The notes: a model not told the origin generated them from the letters alone. 6,053 nucleotides of DNA from CAYTLW01 sp964438735 (GCA_964438735.1 CAYTLW010000225.1:1-6053); one strand, 5' to 3'; shown: positions 1 through 5,933, counted from the first letter of the stretch. Numbers and translations: made by a program.

Positions 1-48
1 CGCGGCGGGGCCCTGGGGGGGGGGCGGCCGGGGGGGGCGGGCCGCGAG
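1..48. other. G-rich low-complexity window edge, likely artefact
   Basis: Up to position 46 the sequence is G and C except for one T, with runs of ten and seven G. CGCGGC (1-6) and GCCGCG (41-46) are inverted. Long G-runs at an assembly end are a usual result of two-colour sequencing dropout, so treat this stretch as doubtful. Confidence 0.6.
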
Positions 49-98
49 TGTGTCGCCCGTTTCGTTCGGCGGTGTCGGCGGAGCCGTTGGGCGACTCA
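49..98 (-). terminator. Terminator-like hairpin after the protease gene
   Basis: The structure begins eight bases past the TGA stop. GTCGCCC (52-58) pairs with GGGCGAC (89-95), two more pairs (49-50 with 97-98) lie beyond a single mismatch, and CGGC/GCCG (67-70, 83-86) can form an inner stem. There is no U-tract. Its place immediately downstream of the last gene favours a termination or 3'-end role. Confidence 0.35.
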
Positions 99-105
99 GT
101 CATGC

Positions 106-2229
106 TCAGTCGGCGACGGGCCCGGTCAATTCCAGCGCTTCGCCGCTGAATGACTGGTTGCCCCATACGTCGGTGGTGGTCAGCGCCAGGACGTACTTGC
201 CGGCCGGCGCCTTGTCGATCAACAGCGGCAGCTTGCCATCTTTCGGCACAACGACGCCGGCGCCCGCCTCGATGGTCTGGGTCGCGCCCGTGTTGGCGTC
301 CACAACGACCAGGATGGGCACGAAAGTGACCTTGGGATCCATCGCTGCCAGAGACTTCAAGGGCAGCACGCTGGCCTGGGTCCCTTCACCGAAGGCGAAT
401 TTCGAGGCGCTCATCTCGTCGCTGCCGAACAACAACGTGCCCACCAATTTGCTGCCGTCGCTGGCCTTGACGAGTCCTGGGATGCCCAGCAAGGGCGCCT
501 GAAAGTCGCCGGACTTGGTGCCGGCGATCAGCCAGGGACGCGGGCTCACGGGCACGAAGTCCTGGCTGTTCTTGCCCATGCCCAGCACCTCGCCGCTCCA
601 GCCGAAGTTGAACGTGCCGGGCTCGATGGCGCCCATGGCCATGGTGCCCAGGATGAACAGCTGAGTCGGGTTTTCCGGGTGCGCGGCCAACAACGAGATG
701 TCGACCATGGCCACATCCTTGTCGGCCGTAGAGAAGGTCAGGGTGGGCGGGTCCGCGGCCGTGGGCTTGGATGGCACATCCATCAGGGTCTGCACCGTGG
801 GCGGTTTGCCGTCGTTGGCTTTGACGATCTCGCTCATGGTTGAGCTCCATTCGGCGGCTTGATCCCAGGTCTTGGCCTTGCTGCCGTAGGCGCTCAGCAC
901 CTTGTCGGTCGTCTGCTTGGCCAGGCCGAGCAGCATGTGCACCCCGCGCTGCGCCTTCCGGATATCGCCCTGGGAGCTGCCGATGATCAGCTTGTCCATG
1001 GTCTTGCGCACCACGTCGGCCGCGTCCGAGACGGCGTCGTCGTCGGCCAACCCCCACATGCCGTCCAGGAACAGCCCCACATCGCGCAGCAGGGAGGTCT
1101 GCGTCGGATCGCCGACCACCGAAGAATAGACGGGCAGGGCGTTGAAGGTGCTCAAGCCAAACAGCTCGAAGCTGAAGGTCTGGCTGTCATAGATGGCGTC
1201 CGAGAGCGCTCGAAACGCCTTGGAGAAGTCGGCCCATGCCGTCATGTCCAGGGCTACGTGGGAGCGGATCAGCTTGTCGTCGATGCCCGCGGCCTTGTGA
1301 TGAGCATCCCAGATGGCCACCTCCTGCTTGGCGAAGGTCAGCGCGTCCGCGTCGGGATTGGCGTTGAGGTAGTTCAACACGCCCTTGTAGTCCCAGCCGT
1401 CGCCGTAATCGATCTCCGCGTTTGCGATGTACACCTTGGCCAGGTCCTGCAAAGGCGCGGCGATCTCCACCCCGGCCATGAGGCAGGTATCGAAGGAGAG
1501 GAACTCGAGCGGTCGCGATCCGGTGATGCCCGCACCGTCGAGCCCCGCCTTGATGGCCCCGGCCAGCGTCTCTGCGTCCATACCCTGCCCATGTCCGGTG
1601 CCGTTGGCGCTGTCGCCGCCGTAACCGCCGCTCCAGGCACCGCCGTGATCCCAGAGCAACAATCCGTAGCGGTCGGCTTTGTTCGAACCGAACGCCGATT
1701 GAATCGCGGCCGTCAGCACCTTGGGATCGTCCAGGTTCTGTTCAGCGACCGTCGTCCAGGGCTTGAGCGGCTGGCCACCGCCCAGCACCCGATACCACTC
1801 GCTGCCCGACGGGAAGGGCACGCCCTGCTCTTTGGCCGCGCTGGCGTCCCAATCGGCGAGCACGATGACCTTGATGTGAGGACCGAAGGTGGCCGCGTTC
1901 ATCTCGGCCATGTCCTTGACCAGCGAGGGCGACAGGTTGTGGTCTGCATGGCCGTAGACGAAGACCGTCCACGTGGTCTTGCCCGCGGGATCCCCTGCGT
2001 CGGGGGCGCTGCCCACGTCGTTCTGGACCGGCGCGCCGCTGTCCTGCCCGGTCGTCGGGCCAGCGTCCTGGCCCCCGCCGCCAGTGTCGGTCGCCACGCC
2101 GATATCCCAGGCTGGCTGCTGGCCGCCGGGTGGCGTCGTCGGATCCGGCTCACAGCCGATGAGGAGCGTGGCGAGCGCAAGTGCGAGGAGGAGCGCGAGC
2201 GGCGCAATGCGGGGTGGGGTCGCTTTCAT
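106..2229 (-). CDS. Clostripain-family (peptidase C11) cysteine protease, lipoprotein
   Basis: This is a 707-residue secreted cysteine endopeptidase, probably anchored in the outer membrane by lipid. The signal peptide (residues 1-25) ends in a lipobox, LLIG before Cys26; +2 is Glu. Residues 27-83 form a low-complexity Pro/Gly/Asp tether. The catalytic domain starts near residue 86 (WTVFVYGHADHNLS, matching the family's WTVLVYMAGDNNL-type opening). His195 lies in LLLWDHGGAW and Cys249 in SFDTCLMAG; their 54-residue spacing is like clostripain's (His176/Cys231, from memory). Asp247, two before the Cys, is at the position linked to Arg/Lys preference in clostripain. GDGWDY (276-281) is a further family motif. 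Cys249 is the only cysteine besides the lipidated one. The catalytic part probably runs to about residue 470; residues 495-707 look beta-rich, ending in an Ig- or FlgD-like segment I cannot assign. The start is set by GGAGG six bases upstream. It lies 121 bp after the rod lipoprotein gene, same strand. The substrate is unknown. Confidence 0.93.
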   Translation of the reverse strand: MKATPPRIAPLALLLALALATLLIGCEPDPTTPPGGQQPAWDIGVATDTGGGGQDAGPTTGQDSGAPVQNDVGSAPDAGDPAGKTTWTVFVYGHADHNLSPSLVKDMAEMNAATFGPHIKVIVLADWDASAAKEQGVPFPSGSEWYRVLGGGQPLKPWTTVAEQNLDDPKVLTAAIQSAFGSNKADRYGLLLWDHGGAWSGGYGGDSANGTGHGQGMDAETLAGAIKAGLDGAGITGSRPLEFLSFDTCLMAGVEIAAPLQDLAKVYIANAEIDYGDGWDYKGVLNYLNANPDADALTFAKQEVAIWDAHHKAAGIDDKLIRSHVALDMTAWADFSKAFRALSDAIYDSQTFSFELFGLSTFNALPVYSSVVGDPTQTSLLRDVGLFLDGMWGLADDDAVSDAADVVRKTMDKLIIGSSQGDIRKAQRGVHMLLGLAKQTTDKVLSAYGSKAKTWDQAAEWSSTMSEIVKANDGKPPTVQTLMDVPSKPTAADPPTLTFSTADKDVAMVDISLLAAHPENPTQLFILGTMAMGAIEPGTFNFGWSGEVLGMGKNSQDFVPVSPRPWLIAGTKSGDFQAPLLGIPGLVKASDGSKLVGTLLFGSDEMSASKFAFGEGTQASVLPLKSLAAMDPKVTFVPILVVVDANTGATQTIEAGAGVVVPKDGKLPLLIDKAPAGKYVLALTTTDVWGNQSFSGEALELTGPVAD

Positions 2230-2235
2230 GCCGGG

Positions 2236-2240
2236 CCTCC
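2236..2240 (-). promoter_or_regulatory. Shine-Dalgarno site of the clostripain-like gene
   Basis: GGAGG on the minus strand, six bases upstream of the ATG at 2229. It fixes the start that gives a complete lipoprotein signal peptide. The other two genes have the same six-base spacing. Confidence 0.8.
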
Positions 2241-2267
2241 GAGGTCGCGACTTGGGCGGGGCCGAGG

Positions 2268-2297
2268 AGTCTAGGCTGGCGGTTGTGGTTCTCGCAA
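2268..2297 (-). promoter_or_regulatory. Weak promoter-like pair before the clostripain-like gene
   Basis: On the minus strand TTGCGA (2292-2297, 4/6) is followed after 18 bases by TAGACT (2268-2273, 4/6), ending about 38 bases before the start codon. It is listed because the 121-bp gap is long enough for a second promoter; chance is a good alternative. Confidence 0.18.
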
Positions 2298-2325
2298 TGA
2301 CAATCGAGCGGTGGGTGGTGATGCG

Positions 2326-2347
2326 GCGGGTGACGAGGACGACCCGC
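2326..2347 (-). terminator. Small hairpin after the rod lipoprotein stop
   Basis: Three bases after the TAG stop, GCGGGT and ACCCGC form a perfect 6-bp G/C-rich stem with a 10-base loop. No U-tract follows, so it may be a partial terminator or an mRNA-end stabiliser between the two lipoprotein genes. Confidence 0.3.
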
Positions 2348-2350
2348 TGA

Positions 2351-4867
2351 CTACATGGCCTGCACGCAACCGCTCAGGGGCGCGGAACCGGCCACCGGCT
2401 CGCCAGAGATGACGCAACTGTCGTTGCCGCTGAGGCTGGCCTTGTTGCCGACGGAGAAGGTCTTGGCGCTCATGAAGACGTCGCCGTTGTTGGTGACCGC
2501 GCCATTGAGCTGCAACGAGTCCAGCGCCACCATCGTCACCTTGCTGTTGGAGACCACCGCGCCGGTGCCCGCGACCCGGAGCTTGGCGCCCTTGAAGAAG
2601 ACGTCGCCGACGCTCTGCAGCTGGCCGGCCCAGATGCTCATCTTGTCGCCGCCCACGAGCAGCTCCACTTCGCTGGCGCCGGCGATGGCGGCCGTCTTGC
2701 TGCTGGTGACCGACTTGGCCATCACGCGGGTCTTGCCCTTGTTCTTCAGGGTGCCGTGCAGGGCCGCGTTGGCGCCGCAGGCGATGGTGACCGCGCCGCT
2801 GCTCATCAGCGAGGCGCTCGGGCCGATGTCGAGGGCGCCGGTGACGTCCACGCTGATGGCGGTGGCGTCGAGGATGCGTCCGTCTACGCTGGCGGCACCC
2901 TTGGAAGACAGGGTCGTCGACTTGCTGTGCAGGATGCGGGCGGCGTTGCCAAACTGCAGGCTGCCCATCGCCTTCACCTCGACCTTGCCCTTCGCCTTGA
3001 GGCAGCCGTGCATCGCCACGGTCGCGCCGTCCACCAGGGCGTCCGTCGCGCCGTCGACCTCGGCGCCGGAAGCGAAGTTCAGCGCGCCGCTGGCGCGGGC
3101 CTGGAACTTGCCGGCGATGAGCGCATTCGTGGCCAGATTCAGACCGCCGATGCTGCGCAGCACCAGGTCACCCTTGCCGTTCAACGGGGCGGCCACCGGC
3201 GCCTTGCTGGTGTTGACGTTGAGCGAGCCCGCTTCCACACACAAGCGCTTGCCAAAGGCGACGCGACCGTTGACCGAAGCGGACTTGGCTTCGACGGAGA
3301 CCTTCGCCATGGGCGCATCGATGCGCGCGCTGTTGGCCAATTCGAACGAGTTGGCGGCCCGCAACGTCACCGCCGTCTTGGCGTCGATGCGGCCCTCGAT
3401 GGCCAGGTCGGCGGCCTCGATGAGCAGGTGCGACAGCCCCATCAGGCGTGCCTGCTTGGCGAGCGTCACCTTGCAGTCGGTGGCCACACTCAGCGAACCG
3501 CCCTTGAAGTGGAACTGACCGGTGATCAGGATCGGCGTCGTCGGCTTTGTCAGCCACTTGGCAAGCGCTTCGCCCGTGGCGATGAGGCTGGCGGCTTTGC
3601 TGTTGGCGCAACTCGGCAGCTCGTCGGCCCCGGCCAGCTCGAGCTTGCCGTTGCCGCAGGTGTCGCAACCGGTGGCGGGGCCGGCCACGCAGCTGCCCGC
3701 CTTGCAGGCGTCGCCCTGAGTGCAGGAGTCGCCGTCATCGCAGGTGAGGTTGGCGACCTTGTGCGTGCAGCCGGAATCGGCGGCGCAGAGGTCCTGGGTG
3801 CAGGCGTTGCCATCATCACAGGATGCCGGGGTCACGCCGGCGCAGGCGCCACCCGTGCAGCTGTCGTTGTGCGTGCAGGCGTTGCCGTCGTCGCAGGCGC
3901 CCGTGGCCGGACCGAAGGTGCAACCGGTGGCGGGGTCACAGGCCTTGCTGGTGCAGGGGTTGCCGTCGGCGCACTCCAGCGCGATGCCCTTGCAGGCGCC
4001 CATCGCGCAGCCATCGCTGCTGGTGCAGGCATCGCCATCATCGCAAGCGGCCTTGTTGGCGTCGTAGAGGCAGCCACCCTTGGCGTCGCAGGTCTCGGTT
4101 GTGCACGGGTTGTCGTCATCGCAGCTGGCCTCGACGCCAACGCACTCGCCGCCGTCGCAGCTGTCGTCCAGGGTGCAGGCATCATCGTCGTCGCAGGCTC
4201 CTGAAACGGCCTGGTGCTCGCAGCCCTCGCCGGCGATGCACGCGTCCTCGGTGCAGGCGCTGCCGTCGTCGCAGAGATTCGGCGCGCCGGCCTGGCAGGC
4301 GTTGGCTGCGCAGCTGTCGCCGGTGGTGCAGGGGTCGCCGTCATCGCAATCGGCGTTGTTGGCGGCGTGCTTGCAACCGCTGTCTGCGGCGCAGCTGTCG
4401 GTCGTGCACGGGTTGTCGTCATCGCAGTGGGTCGGCGTGCTGGCCTTGCAGGCACTTCCCTTGCAGCTGTCGCCGGTGGTGCAGGGGTCGCCGTCGTCGC
4501 ACTGGGCTCCTGTCCACGCGTGCTGGCAGCCCTGGCCTGCGGCGCAGGAGTCGGCGGTGCAGGTATTGCCGTCGTCGCAATCCAGCGCGGTGCCGATGCA
4601 CTTGCCGCCGGTGCAGGTGTCCTTGGTCGTGCACGAGTCACCATCACTGCAGCTGTCGACGCCGTCCACGGCGGCGGTCAGCACGCAGCCGCCGACCTCG
4701 TCACAGGCAGCCAGCTGGCAGGGATCGTCGCTGGTGCAGCTCTCCTCGCAGCTCGGCTCCTCGATGGGCGGAGTCGCGGTGCAAGCGGCCAGGAAGCCGA
4801 CCATCAGCAGGGTTGCCGCTGTCCGGGTCGGGGTCTGTCGGGTCGTTGTGCTGGTCTGGCTGGTCAT
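2351..4867 (-). CDS. Cys-rich repeat / beta-helix surface lipoprotein
   Basis: This is an 838-residue lipoprotein of unknown function, probably a surface rod, adhesin or matrix component. The signal peptide ends in FLAA before Cys29. Residues 44-400 are seven tandem pairs of four-cysteine units. A-units follow C-x5-C-x4-C-x5-C and B-units C-x5-C-x5-C-x4-C, most opening with CDDG or CDDD. The A-units resemble the Dictyostelium CTDC repeat (Pfam Dicty_CTDC, from memory), and such arrays are common in myxobacterial-type genomes. Four extra cysteines (40, 401, 404, 420) flank the array; CGNGKLE at 404-410 resembles the CGNG..E motif that often closes such regions. A linker (421-445) leads to 16-18 rungs of ~19-25 residues (446-815) with alternating hydrophobic residues and endings such as GRIDA, ARIDA, GRVAF and AEVDG, as in a right-handed beta-helix. 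Cys818 and Cys834 could close the last turn by a disulfide. There are no catalytic motifs and no C-terminal sorting tag. The start has GGAG six bases upstream. The clostripain-like gene follows downstream. Confidence 0.9.
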   Translation of the reverse strand: MTSQTSTTTRQTPTRTAATLLMVGFLAACTATPPIEEPSCEESCTSDDPCQLAACDEVGGCVLTAAVDGVDSCSDGDSCTTKDTCTGGKCIGTALDCDDGNTCTADSCAAGQGCQHAWTGAQCDDGDPCTTGDSCKGSACKASTPTHCDDDNPCTTDSCAADSGCKHAANNADCDDGDPCTTGDSCAANACQAGAPNLCDDGSACTEDACIAGEGCEHQAVSGACDDDDACTLDDSCDGGECVGVEASCDDDNPCTTETCDAKGGCLYDANKAACDDGDACTSSDGCAMGACKGIALECADGNPCTSKACDPATGCTFGPATGACDDGNACTHNDSCTGGACAGVTPASCDDGNACTQDLCAADSGCTHKVANLTCDDGDSCTQGDACKAGSCVAGPATGCDTCGNGKLELAGADELPSCANSKAASLIATGEALAKWLTKPTTPILITGQFHFKGGSLSVATDCKVTLAKQARLMGLSHLLIEAADLAIEGRIDAKTAVTLRAANSFELANSARIDAPMAKVSVEAKSASVNGRVAFGKRLCVEAGSLNVNTSKAPVAAPLNGKGDLVLRSIGGLNLATNALIAGKFQARASGALNFASGAEVDGATDALVDGATVAMHGCLKAKGKVEVKAMGSLQFGNAARILHSKSTTLSSKGAASVDGRILDATAISVDVTGALDIGPSASLMSSGAVTIACGANAALHGTLKNKGKTRVMAKSVTSSKTAAIAGASEVELLVGGDKMSIWAGQLQSVGDVFFKGAKLRVAGTGAVVSNSKVTMVALDSLQLNGAVTNNGDVFMSAKTFSVGNKASLSGNDSCVISGEPVAGSAPLSGCVQAM
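2423..3532 (-). repeat. Beta-helix-like rung repeats (coding)
   Basis: This DNA encodes residues 446-815 of the rod lipoprotein. The protein can be laid out in 16-18 rungs averaging about 21 residues, each with alternating hydrophobics (for example VTLRAANSFELANSARIDA, KVEVKAMGSLQFGNAARI, KVTMVALDSLQLNGAV). The pattern is diverged at DNA level and visible only in protein. The fold is inferred from periodicity; a filamentous-haemagglutinin-like or other solenoid is possible. Confidence 0.7.
3668..4738 (-). repeat. 14-unit alternating Cys-rich coding repeat array
   Basis: This DNA encodes residues 44-400 of the rod lipoprotein: seven A/B pairs, each about 50-51 residues (150-153 bp). Units start at residues 44, 73, 97, 123, 148, 174, 199, 225, 249, 275, 299, 325, 350 and 376. 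A-units are mostly 26 residues and B-units 24-25. The first pair is the most divergent: A0 is 29 residues and lacks CDDG, and B0 begins CSDG. All 14 units keep four cysteines at the spacing expected for their type. On the plus strand the array appears as recurring gca-ggggtcgccgtcgtcgca-like blocks, which are codons rather than a CRISPR array. Confidence 0.93.
4310..4495. repeat. 33-bp exact direct repeat, 153 bp apart
   Basis: Positions 4310-4342 and 4463-4495 are identical over 33 bases. They are offset by 153 bp, exactly one A/B pair (51 codons), and encode the CDDGDPCTTGDSC core of B-units 1 and 2. A second exact match of 24 bases links 4101-4124 with 4404-4427 (A-units 4 and 2, 303 bp apart). 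Identity at synonymous sites points to fairly recent duplication or conversion within the array, and makes the array prone to recombination or assembly error. Confidence 0.9.
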
Positions 4868-4873
4868 CGTCTG

Positions 4874-4877
4874 CTCC
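4874..4877 (-). promoter_or_regulatory. Shine-Dalgarno site of the rod lipoprotein gene
   Basis: GGAG on the minus strand, six bases upstream of the ATG at 4867. This supports the start with a 28-residue signal peptide rather than the internal Met22, which would cut into the hydrophobic core. Confidence 0.7.
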
Positions 4878-4924
4878 GCTTGGCTGCCGGTCCTCGCCGG
4901 CTACAGATCGATACTCGGACCTGG

Positions 4925-4945
4925 GGGTATTATCTGCAAGTACCC
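4925..4945 (-). promoter_or_regulatory. -10-like GATAAT inside an inverted repeat, upstream of the rod lipoprotein gene
   Basis: GATAAT (4929-4934, minus strand, 5/6 match to TATAAT) lies 61 bases upstream of the lipoprotein start. It overlaps a 5-bp inverted repeat GGGTA/TACCC (4925-4929 and 4941-4945) that could serve as an operator. There is no -35 match at 16-18 bases, and GG/GC spacing does not fit a sigma54 site. This is the best core-promoter candidate for the lipoprotein pair, but weak. Confidence 0.25.
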
Positions 4946-5004
4946 AAAACTATAGGGCTTTAGTCCTCGGAGGGGTCTTTGGGCCCCAGGCGCGCCGAAC
5001 TGGC

Positions 5005-5075
5005 CGGGAGGCCGCCAGACGCAACACTGAGCGGCCATGACTTGCGCGCGCACGCCCGAGGGGCCAGGCCTCCCG
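5005..5075. repeat. 9-bp inverted repeat with 53-base spacer
   Basis: CGGGAGGCC (5005-5013) and GGCCTCCCG (5067-5075) are perfect inverted copies. The position is 138-208 bases upstream of the rod lipoprotein start. It could be a long stem-loop in a leader or paired protein sites; in GC-rich DNA chance is possible. Confidence 0.45.
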
Positions 5076-5300
5076 ACGCGTACAGAACTGCATTACGGCG
5101 TCGTACAACGGCACAGGTCGTCACCGGGCAACTCAATCTTGCGCACTTTTCCGTATCTATAAAGCGGACTTGTGGGGCAGCGTCATAACCTGGCGGTCGC
5201 TGAAGTGTCGAAACAGGCCGTTACAACGCCAAGAAGTGACAAATATATACTTGATACATGTCAACCCAAGGGTGTTGAAATCTTTTAGAACCGCATGGTG

Positions 5301-5340
5301 CAATTCTGAGAGTCAATCACTTATTGAGAAAAGCGAATTG
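5301..5340. repeat. Nested inverted repeats in the low-GC core
   Basis: CAATTC (5301-5306) and GAATTG (5335-5340) form an outer 6-bp pair. Inside, TCAAT (5313-5317) and ATTGA (5323-5327) pair around a 5-base loop. The A/T-rich stems would be weak as RNA, so a DNA-binding site is as likely as a structured transcript. Confidence 0.4.
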
Positions 5341-5523
5341 GCCATGTTTGGGATGGACTGGTGCTAATCAAGAAAGTTGTTCAATACCAGGTGTTTGGGC
5401 AGATTGTGCGCCGGGGAAGAAACGGCAATTTTGGGAGAATCCGCGTCGATCCGGCTGATCTCGCTTATGCACATTCTTCTTCATAATCTGGCGAATCGGC
5501 GCCGGGATGCACGCCGAACGGCC

Positions 5524-5844
5524 TCAGAGTGCGGGAAAGATCGCGACAAAGAACAGGACGATGAGGCCCAACAAGGCGCCGCCTCCCAGCACGCCACAGC
5601 CGAAGGGAGCGGCCATACGTGCGCCGCCCTCGAGGAAGAAGTTGCCTGCCACGGCGGCCAGCGCGCCTGCCCAGAGGAAGCCCAGGGGGAAGGCGACGCT
5701 GTAAGTGGCCGAGACACCGGCTGACTCGGAACCGGCCGCGGCCACGCCGACGACCACCAGGCAGATGAGCGTGCCTACCGCTGCGACCGCCAGCCAGACC
5801 AGCGGCGCCATCCATGCGCGTCGTGGCTTCTCCTCGTTGGTCAT
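5524..5844 (-). CDS. Small three-helix membrane protein, hypothetical
   Basis: I do not recognise a family for this 106-residue protein. It has three hydrophobic segments at about residues 13-37, 49-71 and 80-104, so it should sit in the inner membrane. The basic N-terminus (Lys6, Arg8, Arg9) and Arg76 between helices 2 and 3, against Glu40 in the first loop, predict an N-in, C-out topology by the positive-inside rule. Helix 3 starts with a glycine cluster (GCGVLGGGALLG, 82-93), which suggests tight helix packing. The protein ends almost at the end of helix 3. The start is well supported by AAGGAG six bases upstream of ATG. It is transcribed in the same direction as the lipoprotein genes but lies 656 bp away from them, so it is probably a separate unit. 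Overlapping frames here are arginine-rich and lack this membrane pattern. It is probably a real gene; its function is unknown. Confidence 0.72.
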   Translation of the reverse strand: MTNEEKPRRAWMAPLVWLAVAAVGTLICLVVVGVAAAGSESAGVSATYSVAFPLGFLWAGALAAVAGNFFLEGGARMAAPFGCGVLGGGALLGLIVLFFVAIFPAL

Positions 5845-5850
5845 GCGCCG

Positions 5851-5856
5851 CTCCTT
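5851..5856 (-). promoter_or_regulatory. Strong Shine-Dalgarno site of the membrane protein gene
   Basis: AAGGAG on the minus strand, six bases upstream of the ATG at 5844. It is the best ribosome binding site in the window and the main reason to believe this small gene. Confidence 0.8.
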
Positions 5857-5933
5857 GAGTCCGCAGCCTTCAACCGCCGGGTTTCCATGGTGCGGGGTCG
5901 TCCTTTTTCGACTGCCGGTGGTGTAACCGCCGC

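Larger units (their letters stand above)
4868..5523. other. Non-coding region with a low-GC core
   Basis: No gene can be supported in these 656 bases. The part next to the lipoprotein gene (4868-5160) is GC-rich and carries its ribosome binding site, a -10-like box and an inverted repeat at 5005-5075. From about 5221 to 5400 GC falls to about 41% (73 of 180 by hand count), far below the flanks, and includes a nested inverted repeat at 5301-5340. Only short, mutually overlapping reading frames of about 36-65 codons occur, without convincing ribosome sites or family resemblance. It may be a regulatory region, an unrecognised RNA gene or a relic of acquired DNA. Confidence 0.6.

Noticed and set aside
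859..2274. Long plus-strand reading frame of 471 codons opposite the protease gene
   Set aside because: It mirrors the protease codons, has no recognisable domain or signal, and ends past the protease start. Long antisense frames are expected in GC-rich genes.
2756..4204. Plus-strand frame of 482 codons opposite the rod lipoprotein
   Set aside because: The product is Ala/Gly/Val/Arg-rich, simply the antisense of the repeats, with no ribosome site or family resemblance.
3668..4738. CRISPR-like spaced repeats
   Set aside because: The periodic blocks are codons of the CDDG repeats in one open frame, with imperfect copies and coding spacers that keep cysteine positions.
3823..5040. Arginine- and cysteine-rich plus-strand frame of 405 codons
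   Set aside because: Its composition is an artefact of reading the Cys/Asp repeat codons on the opposite strand; it runs past the lipoprotein start into non-coding DNA.
5158..5163. Plus-strand TATAAA as a promoter -10 box
   Set aside because: There is no -35 match at a suitable distance and no supported gene downstream on the plus strand.
5246..5264. TTGACA (minus strand) and A/T-rich boxes near 5242-5251 as a promoter
   Set aside because: The spacing between the -35-like and -10-like boxes is about 11 bases on the minus strand, too short, and no -35 box fits the plus-strand TATACT.
5361..5486. Small frames in the low-GC island: plus-strand 41 codons from GTG 5361, minus-strand 38 codons (5368-5484) and 36 codons (5364-5474)
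   Set aside because: They overlap each other, lack a good ribosome site, show no host-like third-position GC for the plus frame, and match no family I know.
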